Shown here: piece by piece, positions 33,973-46,379 of the stretch
Position numbering within the stretch: position 1 is the first letter of the stretch
How the letters are laid out: the number at the start of each line of letters is the position of its first letter
Notes under the pieces: generated by a model
Told to the model about the DNA's origin: nothing
The model's database searches: none
Seen by the model: only the letters and a program-made list of their open reading frames with translations
Made by a program: the position numbers and the translations under genes
DNA from: Mycobacterium sp. 4858
GTDB lineage: Bacteria; Actinomycetota; Actinomycetes; Mycobacteriales; Mycobacteriaceae
Direction of reading: 5' to 3'
Length of the DNA: 64,000 nucleotides
Assembly: GCF_900240975.1 (NCBI RefSeq)
Contig: NZ_LT968776.1
Location: forward strand, 3,469,092-3,533,091

Positions 33973-34620
33973 TCACTTCGCCGCGACGACGAACCCCCGC
34001 ATGATCGCCTCGATGTCGGTGGACTGCGCGACCGCCTCGTTCGCGAGGTCGGTGATGGTGAGCTGAACCAAATACCGCTGGTGGGCGGGCGAAGACCCGG
34101 TCGCGATGACGATCCGGTTGAAGCTGTGCAGCCGCGTGCCGTCCAGGTCGTAGCTGCCCTGGATCATCGACGAGGGGAAGCCGTTGTAGGGCGTCGACGA
34201 GGCGTCCAGCTGCTTGAAGTTCTCGAACAACTGGGCGTCGTCGTTACCGTGCTGGATCACCTGGGCCGGATCGAAGTCGCCGCGCAGCAGGAAGACTACG
34301 AGCCGGGCGGTCGGATACTTGCCGCCCTTGGAGATCATCACCGTCTCGGGCGCGATGTGCGGGTTGTTCGCCGCCGTCCAGCCCGAGGGAGTCGGGATCG
34401 ACACCGTCAGGTCGGGCAGGTTGCCCGGCGCGACCTGCTGGCCGGTCACGCCGATGTTCTGCAGATACTGCGACAGCGGGACGGGTTTCGCCACCCGCGT
34501 CGTGGTGGTCGTGGTCGTCGGAGTCGTCGACCAGATCGATTGATAGTCAGGCGTTTTCGGGCCGCACGCCGCCGCGGGCAGCGTCAGCGCGATGGCCGCG
34601 GCCGCGCACGCGCGCCTCAC
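33973..34620 (-). CDS. lpqT: Lipoprotein LpqT (LpqN/LpqT family)
   Basis: 215 aa. Signal peptide MRRACAAAAIALTLPAAACG with lipobox AAAC; the mature part starts with a Thr-rich stretch and then the LpqN/LpqT domain (PDLTVSIPTPSGWTAANN, ARLVVFLLRGDFDPAQVI, HSFNRIVIATG, RYLVQLTITDLANEA). LpqT is a secreted mycobacterial lipoprotein of uncertain role. The GTG start overlaps the stop of the arsC-like gene (GTGA), so it is translationally coupled. Confidence 0.9.
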   Translation of the reverse strand: MRRACAAAAIALTLPAAACGPKTPDYQSIWSTTPTTTTTTTRVAKPVPLSQYLQNIGVTGQQVAPGNLPDLTVSIPTPSGWTAANNPHIAPETVMISKGGKYPTARLVVFLLRGDFDPAQVIQHGNDDAQLFENFKQLDASSTPYNGFPSSMIQGSYDLDGTRLHSFNRIVIATGSSPAHQRYLVQLTITDLANEAVAQSTDIEAIMRGFVVAAK

Positions 34621-34973
34621 AGAATCTCGCGGACCTTCTCGACCGGCCGGCCCAGCCGGGTGCCCTTCGCCGTCACGACGAACGGCCGCTCGATCAGGAT
34701 CGGATGCTCGGCCATGGCGTCGAGCAACTCATCGTCGGTCGCATCCGCCAGATCGAGCTCTGCGTACAGCGATTCCTTCTTGCGTACCGCGGTCCGCACG
34801 TCGATCCCCGAATCGCTGATCATGCGAGCCAGTTCGGTGCGCGACGGCGGGGTCTTCAGGTACTCGACGATCGTCGGCTCAACGCCGTTGTCGCGCAACA
34901 GATCCAGCGTCTTACGGGAGGTGCTGCACCGGGGATTGTGGTAGATGACGGCTTCGGCAGGCTGTACAGCCAT
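34617..34973 (-). CDS. arsC: ArsC/Spx-family arsenate reductase-like protein
   Basis: 118 aa thioredoxin-fold protein. The reactive Cys is in YHNPRCSTSRKTLDLL; the Arg positions used by glutaredoxin-dependent arsenate reductases appear as TAVRKKE and IERPFVV and near GRPVEKV. Catalyses arsenate to arsenite reduction in the E. coli family, but no arsenic transporter or ArsR lies nearby, so another thiol-redox role is possible. The ATG follows immediately after the prsA stop codon with no gap, and its own stop overlaps lpqT, making a tightly coupled prsA-arsC-lpqT unit. I recall no such gene here in M. tuberculosis. Confidence 0.88.
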   Translation of the reverse strand: MAVQPAEAVIYHNPRCSTSRKTLDLLRDNGVEPTIVEYLKTPPSRTELARMISDSGIDVRTAVRKKESLYAELDLADATDDELLDAMAEHPILIERPFVVTAKGTRLGRPVEKVREIL

Positions 34974-35954
34974 CTAGGCGTCCCCGTCGAAAAGCCCCGT
35001 CACGGAGCCGTTTTCGAAGACGGCGCGAATGGTGCTGGCCAACAGCGGCGCAATGGACAGGACGGTGAGCTGGGGGAAACGCTTCTCCTCGCCGATCGGC
35101 AGCGTGTTGGTGACGATCACCTCCCGCGCGCCGGACGCGGCGAGCCGCTCGGCGGCCGGGTCGGACAGCACGCCGTGGGTGGCCGCGATGATCACGTCAC
35201 CGGCGCCCTCGTCGCGCAGCAACTTGACCGCGCCCGCGATGGTGCCGCCGGTATCGATCATGTCGTCGATGAGCACGCAGGTCCTGCCCTGCACTTCGCC
35301 GACGACCCGGTTGGACACCACCTGGTTGGGCACCCGCGGATCGCGGGTCTTGTGAATGAAGGCCAGTGGAACGCCACCCAATGCGTCGGCCCACTTCTCG
35401 GCGATGCGTACCCGGCCCGAGTCGGGGGAGACGACCACCATGTTGCCGTCGGGGTAGTTGTCGCGGATGTACCCGGTCAGCAGGTTCTGGGCGCGCATGT
35501 GGTCGACCGGCCCGTCGAAGAATCCCTGGATCTGGTCGGTGTGCAGGTCGACGGTCACGATCCGGTCGGCGCCCGCGGTCTTGAGCAGGTCGGCGACCAG
35601 CCGCGCCGAGATCGGTTCGCGGCCGCGATGCTTCTTGTCCTGCCGGGCGTACGGGTAGAACGGCATGACCGCGGTGATCCGCTTGGCGCTGCCCCGCTTG
35701 AGCGCGTCGATCATGATCAGCTGTTCCATCAGCCAGTTGTTCACCGGATTCGGATGTGATTGCAGGACGAACGCGTCGCACCCGCGCACCGACTCGTGGA
35801 ACCGCACGAAGATCTCGCCGTTGGCGAACTCGCGCGCCGTCTGAGCGGTGACGTGGACGTCGAGCTCCTTTGCCACCTGCTCGGCCAACTCCGGGTGCGC
35901 ACGGCCGGAGAAGAGCATCAGGTTTTTGCGGTTGTCGGTCCAGTCGTGGCTCAA
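34974..35954 (-). CDS. prsA: Ribose-phosphate pyrophosphokinase
   Basis: 326 aa. Makes PRPP from ribose-5-phosphate and ATP. Motifs: NGEIFVRFHESVRG, MPFYPYARQDKKHRGREPISA (ATP loop), TVDLHTDQIQGFF (metal His), VVSPDSGRVR, and the PRPP loop VLIDDMIDTGGTI. The start is TTG (first residues SHDWTDNRKN), as the conserved N-terminus requires it. It is 91 bases downstream of glmU in the same direction; cell-wall arabinan and nucleotides both depend on its product. Confidence 0.95.
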   Translation of the reverse strand: MSHDWTDNRKNLMLFSGRAHPELAEQVAKELDVHVTAQTAREFANGEIFVRFHESVRGCDAFVLQSHPNPVNNWLMEQLIMIDALKRGSAKRITAVMPFYPYARQDKKHRGREPISARLVADLLKTAGADRIVTVDLHTDQIQGFFDGPVDHMRAQNLLTGYIRDNYPDGNMVVVSPDSGRVRIAEKWADALGGVPLAFIHKTRDPRVPNQVVSNRVVGEVQGRTCVLIDDMIDTGGTIAGAVKLLRDEGAGDVIIAATHGVLSDPAAERLAASGAREVIVTNTLPIGEEKRFPQLTVLSIAPLLASTIRAVFENGSVTGLFDGDA

Positions 35955-36045
35955 CGCACTGCCCTCGCCGTTCGGATCAAAAGTGGATGGCCAATCGTAC
36001 GTAGCGAATCGTACGGAAAAGTGGCCGGGTTACCAGAAACCGACA

Positions 36046-37533
36046 TCACGGTGTCTGTTCGGGCTCGGATTTCCCTTCGACGGCCCCGGACGGTTTTCGG
36101 GCCGCCTTCTCGGCCGCCTCGGCGGCCGCGCTGCCCGGTCGTTTGCGCTGTACCCAGCCCTCGATGTTGCGCTGCGGGCCCGCGGACACGGCCAGCGCGC
36201 CCGGCGGGACGTCGTCGCGGACCACGGTTCCCGCGCCGGTGTACGCCCCGTCGCCGACCGTCACCGGGGCGACGAACATGGTGTCCGACCCGGTGCGCAC
36301 GTGCGAGCCGACGGTGGTGCGGGCCTTGGACGTGCCGTCGTAGTTGACGAAGACGCTCGACGCCCCGATGTTGCTGTGTTCGCCGATGTCGGCGTCCCCG
36401 ACGTACGTCAGGTGCGGAACCTTGGTGCCCGTGCCGATCGTGGAGTTCTTGGTCTCGACGAACGCCCCGAGCTTGCCTTCGTCGCCCAGCACGGTGCCGG
36501 GCCGCAGATAGGTGAACGGGCCGACCGTGGCCCCCGCACCGATGGACGACGACGTGCCGTGCGTGCGCACCACCGACGCACCGTCGCCAACGGTGACGTC
36601 GGTGAGTGTGGTGTCGGGGCCGACGACGCAGTGGCTCCCGACCTGGCTGCGCCCCAGCAGCTGCGTGCCGGGGTGGATGACGGTGTCGCGCCCGATCGTG
36701 ACGTCGACGTCGATCCAGGTGGTCGCCGGGTCCACGATGGTCACCCCGGCCATCTGATGGGCGGCGACGAGGCGGCGGTTGAGCTCGGCGCCCAGTTGCG
36801 CCAGCTGCACGCGGTTGTTGACGCCGGCGACCAGGGCGCTGTCGTCGACGTGCTGGGCCTGGATGGCCCGCCCGTCCCCGCGCAGGATCGAGATGACGTC
36901 GGTCAGGTAGAGCTCCTGCTGGGCGTTGTCGGAGCTCAGCCGGCTCAGCGCGGAGCGCAACGCCGCGACGTCGAAGGCGTAGACCCCGGCGTTCACCTCG
37001 CGGATTTCCCGCTGGGACGGCGTTGCGTCGGCGTGCTCCACGATCGCGGTGACCTCGTCGTCCTGGGTGCGCAGGATGCGGCCATAGCCGGTGGGGTCGT
37101 CCAGGGTCGTGGTGAGGACGGTCGCGGCGGCAGCCCCGGCGTTGTGCGTCTCGATCAGGCCCGCCAGGGTGTCGGGGTCCAGCAGCGGCGTGTCGCCGGA
37201 GGTGACGACGACCACGCCGGCGTAGTCGTCGGGCAGCGCGGACAGCCCGCAGCGGACCGCGTGGCCGGTGCCCAGCGGCCGGTCCTGCAGGGCGACCTCG
37301 ATGCCACGGCCGAGGGCGTCGGCCGATTCGGCCACCAGCGGCGCGATGCGCTGATGATCGTGGCCCAGGACGACGACCAGGTGCTGCGGCGCGACCTTGG
37401 TGATGGCGTGCAGCAGGTGCGACAGCATGCTGCGCCCGCCGATCTCGTGCAGCACCTTGGGGGTGTCCGAACGCATCCGGGTGCCGGGCCCGGCCGCGAG
37501 CACCAGGACCGCGGTATCACCACGAGACGCCAT
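36046..37533 (-). CDS. glmU: Bifunctional GlmU: glucosamine-1-phosphate acetyltransferase / GlcNAc-1-phosphate uridyltransferase
   Basis: 495 aa from ATG at 37531-37533 with GAGGAG 5 bases upstream. The N-terminal uridyltransferase domain starts TAVLVLAAGPGTRMRSDTPKVLHEIGG; GDTPLL and EVNAGVYAF follow. The C-terminal left-handed beta helix carries hexapeptide repeats and the acetyltransferase residues (VGPFTYLRPGTVLGDEGKLGAFVETKNS, NYDGTSKARTTVG). A Lys/Ala/Glu-rich tail is typical of mycobacterial GlmU. It produces UDP-GlcNAc for peptidoglycan and the arabinogalactan linker. Confidence 0.96.
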   Translation of the reverse strand: MASRGDTAVLVLAAGPGTRMRSDTPKVLHEIGGRSMLSHLLHAITKVAPQHLVVVLGHDHQRIAPLVAESADALGRGIEVALQDRPLGTGHAVRCGLSALPDDYAGVVVVTSGDTPLLDPDTLAGLIETHNAGAAAATVLTTTLDDPTGYGRILRTQDDEVTAIVEHADATPSQREIREVNAGVYAFDVAALRSALSRLSSDNAQQELYLTDVISILRGDGRAIQAQHVDDSALVAGVNNRVQLAQLGAELNRRLVAAHQMAGVTIVDPATTWIDVDVTIGRDTVIHPGTQLLGRSQVGSHCVVGPDTTLTDVTVGDGASVVRTHGTSSSIGAGATVGPFTYLRPGTVLGDEGKLGAFVETKNSTIGTGTKVPHLTYVGDADIGEHSNIGASSVFVNYDGTSKARTTVGSHVRTGSDTMFVAPVTVGDGAYTGAGTVVRDDVPPGALAVSAGPQRNIEGWVQRKRPGSAAAEAAEKAARKPSGAVEGKSEPEQTP

Positions 37534-37720
37534 CAACTCTCCTCAACCCCGGCGGGGACGCCGTCTCCGTAGGACGACACGCCGTCAAGCGTGGCACTTC
37601 ATCTGATGTTGACGCAAAGACCGCGCCCAGGGCTGGCGCCTAGGTCGACTCGCCGACTGTGGGCCCTAGGTATGGAAACTGCCGCGAATTCGTCCATAGG
37701 CCCCACACTCGCGAGCCGTG

Positions 37721-37792
37721 CTCCGTCGCCAGGACTCGAACCTGAACTATCTGAACCAAAATCAGAGGTGCTGCCGATTACACCACGACGGA
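37721..37792 (-). tRNA. tRNA-Gln (anticodon UUG)
   Basis: On the minus strand the acceptor stem is TCCGTCG paired with CGACGGA. The anticodon stem TCTGA/TCAGA encloses the loop TTTTGGT, giving anticodon TTG. The T-arm contains GGTTCGAGTCC. 72 bases with discriminator G; CCA is not encoded. It lies in the 365-base gap between glmU and the TetR gene, which otherwise shows nothing. Confidence 0.95.
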
Positions 37793-37901
37793 CCGGGCGG
37801 CAGACCGCGCCAACCCAAGACTTTAGACGGTGTGCGCGCCGACCGCGGCGCCGAGTGATACACCGGCTTTTCGGGCCTGTCGACGCTATACGCTGATTGA
37901 C

Positions 37902-38549
37902 GTGGCTGTTCTCGATAAGGAGCCGGACAAGGAGGTGCGCGCGCCGCGCGCGCGGATGACCGGCAGCGAGCGCCGACAGCAACTCATCGGCATCGCACGC
38001 TCGCTGTTCGCCGAACGCGGCTACGAGGGCACCTCGATCGAGGAGATCGCGCTGCGCGCCAACGTGTCCAAGCCGGTCGTCTACGAACATTTCGGCGGCA
38101 AGGAGGGGTTGTACGCCGTGGTCGTCGACCGGGAGATGTCGGCGTTGCTCGACGGCATCACCTCGTCGCTGACCAACAACCGGTCCCGGGTGCGCGTCGA
38201 ACGGGTCGCGCTGGCGTTGCTCACCTACGTCGAGGAGCGCACCGACGGCTTCCGGATCATGATCCGCGACTCGCCGGCCGCGATCAGCTCCGGCACCTAC
38301 TCCAGCCTGCTCAACGACGCCGTCAGCCAGGTCAGTTCCATCCTGGCCGGCGACTTCGCGCGTCGCGGCCTGGACCCGGAGCTGGCGCCGCTGTACGCGC
38401 AGGCGCTGGTGGGCTCGGTGTCGATGACGGCGCAGTGGTGGCTCGACACCCGCGAGCCCAAGAAAGAAGTGGTCGCCGCGCACCTGGTCAACCTGATGTG
38501 GAACGGGCTGACCCATCTGGAGGCCGACCCCAGGCTGCAGGACCAGTAG
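37902..38549 (+). CDS. TetR-family transcriptional regulator (Rv1019 family)
   Basis: 215 aa from GTG at 37902. Helix-turn-helix: GSERRQQLIGIARSLFAERG, IEEIALRANVSKPVVYEHFGGKEGLYAVVVD. The C-terminal domain has TEILRI-type helices (VALALLTYVEERTDGFRIMI). It closely matches Rv1019, an autorepressing regulator of its own and neighbouring genes in M. tuberculosis. TACGCT ends 7 bases before the GTG with no Shine-Dalgarno, which is the arrangement of a leaderless mycobacterial transcript. Confidence 0.92.
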   Translation: MAVLDKEPDKEVRAPRARMTGSERRQQLIGIARSLFAERGYEGTSIEEIALRANVSKPVVYEHFGGKEGLYAVVVDREMSALLDGITSSLTNNRSRVRVERVALALLTYVEERTDGFRIMIRDSPAAISSGTYSSLLNDAVSQVSSILAGDFARRGLDPELAPLYAQALVGSVSMTAQWWLDTREPKKEVVAAHLVNLMWNGLTHLEADPRLQDQ

Positions 38550-38567
38550 GGGCTCGGCCCGGCGGGT

Positions 38568-39287
38568 TCATGCGGTCAGCGTCACACCCACCGCGACGAC
38601 GGGCCGGGGGAAATGCTCTGCGGCGCAGGCCTCGTCGAGCGCGTCCTCGATGATGGCGGCCAGCTCGTCGGCACCGGGTTCCGATCCGCCCACGACGTAG
38701 GGATCGGCCTGGTCACCACCCAAGTGAAGTTCGGTGAGGATGATGTCGTGCCGGGCGCGGACGTCCGCCATGGCGGCAATCGTCCGGCGGATCGCCTCGT
38801 CGTAGCGGGCCGCGGCGCCGGCCCGGGTGGCCGAAGGATCCGGCCGGCAGTGCAGGCCCACCAGGTCGAAGGTGGTGCGCGCCGGCCCGCGCCGCGCCGG
38901 GCCGGCGACGTGGGGAGCCTCGATGGGCGAGTCCAGCACGATGCGCCCGACGCCGACGCCCACCGCGTCGCGCAACAACTCGGGCGATCCTGGGTGCGCG
39001 ACGATGCGTGCCGGGTCCGTCCCCGCGGCGAGGGCGACCGCCAGCTCGCCGTCCGAGCGGACGCCGATGCCGAGGCCCTGTTCGCGTACGAAGCGCGCGA
39101 CCTCGGCGGTCAGCGGCGACCGGCCGAAGTAGACGACGCGCGCACCCCGCAGCGCTTTGCGCCAACGGCGGGCGCGCTCCCGGAAATCGGCCTCGTCGGC
39201 CACGCCGGCCGGGGCGTGGCGTCCGGCGCCGGCGCACAGCGGGGGCGCCGCGTCACCGATGGACGGCAGGATGTCCAGCAATGTCAT
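38568..39287 (-). CDS. Degenerate/short PLP-barrel (DAP/Orn decarboxylase-like) protein
   Basis: 239 aa. Resembles the alanine-racemase-type barrel of LysA/ODC proteins: RARRWRKALRGARVVYF, FVREQGLGIGVRSDGELAVAL, IVAHPGSPELLRDAVGVGVGRIVLDSP, FDLVGLHCRPDP and LTELHLGGDQADPYV. The canonical YAVKAN segment bearing the PLP-binding Lys appears to be replaced by VVYFGRSP, and the C-terminal beta domain is missing (LysA is about 450 aa). It is probably catalytically dead or repurposed. The gene is convergent with the Rv1019-type regulator (18 bases apart) and divergent from mfd; absent from this spot in M. tuberculosis as I recall. Confidence 0.7.
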   Translation of the reverse strand: MTLLDILPSIGDAAPPLCAGAGRHAPAGVADEADFRERARRWRKALRGARVVYFGRSPLTAEVARFVREQGLGIGVRSDGELAVALAAGTDPARIVAHPGSPELLRDAVGVGVGRIVLDSPIEAPHVAGPARRGPARTTFDLVGLHCRPDPSATRAGAAARYDEAIRRTIAAMADVRARHDIILTELHLGGDQADPYVVGGSEPGADELAAIIEDALDEACAAEHFPRPVVAVGVTLTA

Positions 39288-39394
39288 GAGTCCACGGTGC
39301 GCCCGCGCCGAGGCGGTCGGGGTTTTCCTTACGACCCCTTGACGGCGCCGGGCTCGAAATTGACGAATCTTGGCGCCCCTAGAATGGATTCATC

Positions 39395-43069
<3,675 letters not shown>

Positions 43070-43083
43070 TCCGCGCCGGTGAC

Positions 43084-43152
43084 GATGCGGTGGGGGCACC
43101 ACCCGCTTGCGGGGGACGAAGCGATGTGGGGGTACCTCCCGCTTGCGGGGGA
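43084..43152 (+). repeat. Two-unit tandem repeat with hairpin core between mfd and mazG
   Basis: Units at about 43084-43116 and 43121-43152 share ACC(A/T)CCCGCTTGCGGGGGA-type sequence preceded by a GTGGGGG block. The core CCCGCTTGCGGG is self-complementary, so each unit can form a short hairpin. The mazG ribosome binding site (AGGAG) follows the second unit directly. Confidence 0.7.
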
Positions 43153-43166
43153 GAGGAGAGGCGCCC

Positions 43167-44186
43167 ATGATCGTCGTCTTGTGCGACCCGCGGCGCCCGT
43201 CGCTGGTGCCCGTCGAGGCCATTGAGCACCTCGGCGGAGAGGTGCAGTACACCGAGGAGATGCCCGTCGCGGTGCCGTGGTCGCTGCGCGCGGCGCGCCC
43301 GGTGCATGCCGGGGACCCCGATGATCCGGCGCCGGTGCTGCTGTCGTCGGACCCCGACCATCCCGCCGTCACCGCCCGGCTGTCCGCGGGCGCGCGATTG
43401 ATCTCCGCACCGGAGACGCCGCGCGGCGAACGTCTGGTCGACGTGGTCGCGATGATGGACAAGCTGCGCACCGCCGGACCGTGGGAGAGCGAGCAAACCC
43501 ACGACTCCCTGCGCCGATTCCTGCTGGAGGAGACCTACGAACTGCTGGACGCGGTGCGCAGCGGCAGCGCCGACCAGCTGCGGGAAGAACTCGGCGACGT
43601 GTTGCTGCAGGTGCTCTTTCACGCGCGAATCGCCGAGGATGCCCCGCAGCTGCCCTTCACCATCGACGACGTCGCGGTCACGCTGATGCGGAAGTTGGGC
43701 AACCGGGTTCCGGGTGTGCTTGCAGGGCAGACCATTTCGCTGGAAGAGCAGCTGGCCCAGTGGGAAGAGCGCAAGGCGGCCGAAAAGCCGCGGAAATCCG
43801 TGATGGACGACGTGCACACCGGGCAGCCGGCGCTGGCCCTGGCGCAGAAGGTGATCGAGCGGGCCCAGAAGGCCGGCCTGCCCGCCGACCTCGTCCCCGC
43901 CGAGATCACCTTCGTTTCCGTGTCGGCCGACGGCGACGCGGAAGGCGCGCTGCGCACCGCCGTGCTGGAGTTCGTCGACACGGTCCGCGAGGTCGAGCGG
44001 GCGATCGCGGCCACGCGCCGCGGCGTAGGCGTCCCCGAGGAGTTCGACGTGGCCCCGCTCGGGGAGATCACGGAAGACGAGTGGCGTGAGCACTGGCCCT
44101 CGGCCGGGGCCGCCGCCGACGAGCCGGCCATGCCCGACGAGGCGGTCGACGAATCCGCGGTGGACGCCGCGGCCGACGACGCCTGA
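43167..44186 (+). CDS. mazG: Nucleoside triphosphate pyrophosphohydrolase MazG
   Basis: 339 aa from ATG at 43167, after AGGAG; the frame is open further upstream but that part is made of the tandem repeat. An N-terminal extension (MIVVLCDPRRPSLVPVEAI) precedes the MazG domain: TAGPWESEQTHDSLRRFLLEETYE and ELGDVLLQVLFHARIAED with the EExxE/ExxD metal ligands. It hydrolyses all NTPs, including oxidised ones, to NMP plus PPi, preventing mutation under oxidative stress. The C-terminal Ala/Asp tail is longer than in M. tuberculosis (325 aa). Confidence 0.93.
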   Translation: MIVVLCDPRRPSLVPVEAIEHLGGEVQYTEEMPVAVPWSLRAARPVHAGDPDDPAPVLLSSDPDHPAVTARLSAGARLISAPETPRGERLVDVVAMMDKLRTAGPWESEQTHDSLRRFLLEETYELLDAVRSGSADQLREELGDVLLQVLFHARIAEDAPQLPFTIDDVAVTLMRKLGNRVPGVLAGQTISLEEQLAQWEERKAAEKPRKSVMDDVHTGQPALALAQKVIERAQKAGLPADLVPAEITFVSVSADGDAEGALRTAVLEFVDTVREVERAIAATRRGVGVPEEFDVAPLGEITEDEWREHWPSAGAAADEPAMPDEAVDESAVDAAADDA

Positions 44187-44286
44187 TCGTGCGCTGCAGC
44201 CCGAACGCGGCCGGGCACACCGGAACCCATGGGACGATGGTGGGGCGGAATTTGGTGCAGGGGAGTCCGAGGGAGCTTTAACCAGC

Positions 44287-45018
44287 ATGGTGTCGCCGAG
44301 GCCTTGGTTGCGCGCGGCCGCCGTGATCGGCGCGACTGCGATGCTGCTGGCCTCCAGCTGCACGTGGCAGCTCAGCCTGTTCATCCCGGAGGGCGTCCCG
44401 CCGCCGGCCGGGGCTCCGGTGCCGCCGGTGGACACGCACGCCAGCGGCCGGCCCGCGGACCAGCTTCGGGCCTGGGCCGAGCAACGGTCGGCCACGTTGG
44501 AGATTCCCGTGATCGCATTGGAGGCCTACGCGTACGCCGCCCGGGTCGCCGAGGTCGAGAACCCGAGGTGCCACATCGCGTGGACCACGCTGGCGGGCAT
44601 CGGGCAGGTCGAGAGCCACCATGGCACTTATCGCGGCGCGCGGCTGGCGCCCAACGGGGATGTCAGCCCCCCGATTCGCGGTGTCCGCCTGGACGGAAGC
44701 GGCGGCACCCTGCGCATCGTCGACAGCGAGGAACCGGCCACGGACGACGACGGGGTGGTGCGCGCCATGGGCCCGATGCAGTTCATCCCCGAGACCTGGC
44801 GGTTGTACGGCGTGGACGCCCACAACGACGGCCGCGTCAGCCCGGACAACATCGACGATGCCGCCCTCGCGGCGGCCGGTTACCTGTGTTGGCGGGGAAA
44901 GGATCTGGCCACACCGCGCGGCTGGATCACCGCGCTGCGGGCCTACAACAACTCCGGCGTCTACGCGCGGGCGGTGCGCGACTGGGCGACCGCTTATGCG
45001 GCGGGTCACCCGCTGTAG
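44287..45018 (+). CDS. lpqU: Lipoprotein LpqU, lytic transglycosylase-like
   Basis: 243 aa. Signal peptide with lipobox ASSC, Pro-rich linker, then an SLT_2 lysozyme-like domain: TLAGIGQVESHHGTYRG with the likely catalytic Glu, GPMQFIPETW, and ALRAYNNSGVYARAVRDW. This is the pattern of membrane-bound lytic transglycosylases that cleave peptidoglycan glycan strands. Start chosen at the ATG giving a proper signal peptide. Located between mazG and eno as in M. tuberculosis (Rv1022). Confidence 0.9.
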   Translation: MVSPRPWLRAAAVIGATAMLLASSCTWQLSLFIPEGVPPPAGAPVPPVDTHASGRPADQLRAWAEQRSATLEIPVIALEAYAYAARVAEVENPRCHIAWTTLAGIGQVESHHGTYRGARLAPNGDVSPPIRGVRLDGSGGTLRIVDSEEPATDDDGVVRAMGPMQFIPETWRLYGVDAHNDGRVSPDNIDDAALAAAGYLCWRGKDLATPRGWITALRAYNNSGVYARAVRDWATAYAAGHPL

Positions 45019-45088
45019 CAGGATGTACCAGGCTTTACGCTAACGGCGGCGAGGCCGGCACCAGCTACGGAACACAAGGAGAAACTCA

Positions 45089-46378
45089 GTGCCGATTATC
45101 GAGCAGGTCGGGGCCCGCGAGATCCTCGACTCCCGCGGCAACCCGACGGTCGAGGTCGAGATCGCCCTGGCGGACGGGACGTTTGCCCGCGCGGCGGTGC
45201 CGTCCGGCGCGTCGACCGGTGAGCACGAGGCCGTCGAGTTGCGTGACGGCGGTGAGCGTTACGGTGGCAAGGGCGTGCACAAGGCCGTGGAGGCCGTCCT
45301 CGACGAGATCGGTCCGGCGGTCATCGGCCTGGCCGCCGACGACCAGCGGTTGGTGGACCAGGCGCTGGTCGACCTCGACGGCACCCCCGACAAGTCCCGG
45401 CTGGGCGGCAACGCCATCCTCGGTGTGTCGCTGGCCGTCGCCAAGGCCGCCGCCGACTCCGCCGAGCTGCCGCTGTTCCGCTACATCGGCGGGCCGAACG
45501 CGCACATCCTGCCGGTGCCGATGATGAACATCCTCAACGGCGGCGCGCACGCCGACACCGCCGTCGACATCCAGGAATTCATGGTGGCACCGATCGGCGC
45601 TCCGAGCTTCGCCGAAGCCTTGCGCTGGGGCGCCGAGGTGTACCACTCGCTCAAGTCGGTACTGAAGAAGGAGGGCCTGAGCACCGGCCTGGGCGACGAG
45701 GGCGGTTTCGCGCCCGACGTAGCCGGCACCACCGCGGCCCTGGACCTGATCGGCCGGGCCATCGAGTCGGCCGGTTTCAAGCTGGGCGTCGACGTGGCGC
45801 TGGCCCTCGACGCCGCCGCCACCGAGTTCTACACCGACGGCACCGGATACGCCTTCGAGGGCAGCACACGCAGCGCCGAGCAGATGGCGGAGTTCTACGC
45901 CGGGCTGCTCGGCTCCTATCCGCTGGTGTCCATCGAAGACCCGCTGTCCGAGGACGATTGGGCCGGCTGGGCCGCGCTGACGGCGTCGATCGGTGACCGC
46001 GTGCAGATCGTCGGCGACGACATCTTCGTCACCAATCCCGAGCGCCTCGAGGAAGGCATCGAGAAGGGTGTCGCAAACGCGTTGCTGGTCAAGGTGAATC
46101 AGATCGGCACGCTGACCGAGACCCTCGACGCCGTCTCGCTCGCCCACCACAGCGGGTACCGCACCATGATGAGCCACCGCAGCGGCGAGACCGAGGACAC
46201 CACGATCGCCGACCTGGCGGTGGCCGTCGGCAGCGGGCAGATCAAGACCGGTGCGCCCGCCCGCAGCGAGCGGGTCGCCAAATACAACCAGCTGCTGAGG
46301 ATCGAAGAGGCGCTGGGCGACGCCGCCCGTTACGCCGGCGATCTGGCGTTCCCGCGGTATGCGCCGGAGGCCAAATAG
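45089..46378 (+). CDS. eno: Enolase
   Basis: 429 aa from GTG with AAGGAG. Interconverts 2-phosphoglycerate and phosphoenolpyruvate. Metal and catalytic motifs: VPSGASTGEHEAVELRDG, GDEGGFAPD, SIEDPLSEDDW, QIVGDDIFVTN, LLVKVNQIGTLTE and the signature MMSHRSGETEDTTIADLAV. Start of a compact run eno-Rv1024-Rv1025-ppx2 with 1-base gaps or overlaps. Confidence 0.97.
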   Translation: MPIIEQVGAREILDSRGNPTVEVEIALADGTFARAAVPSGASTGEHEAVELRDGGERYGGKGVHKAVEAVLDEIGPAVIGLAADDQRLVDQALVDLDGTPDKSRLGGNAILGVSLAVAKAAADSAELPLFRYIGGPNAHILPVPMMNILNGGAHADTAVDIQEFMVAPIGAPSFAEALRWGAEVYHSLKSVLKKEGLSTGLGDEGGFAPDVAGTTAALDLIGRAIESAGFKLGVDVALALDAAATEFYTDGTGYAFEGSTRSAEQMAEFYAGLLGSYPLVSIEDPLSEDDWAGWAALTASIGDRVQIVGDDIFVTNPERLEEGIEKGVANALLVKVNQIGTLTETLDAVSLAHHSGYRTMMSHRSGETEDTTIADLAVAVGSGQIKTGAPARSERVAKYNQLLRIEEALGDAARYAGDLAFPRYAPEAK

Positions 46379-46379
46379 C

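Noticed and set aside
37591..37896. Open frame over the tRNA-Gln region
   Set aside because: Antisense through a well-formed tRNA gene; not coding.
43084..43152. CRISPR-like short repeats before mazG
   Set aside because: Only two units, near-adjacent without spacers; a minisatellite.
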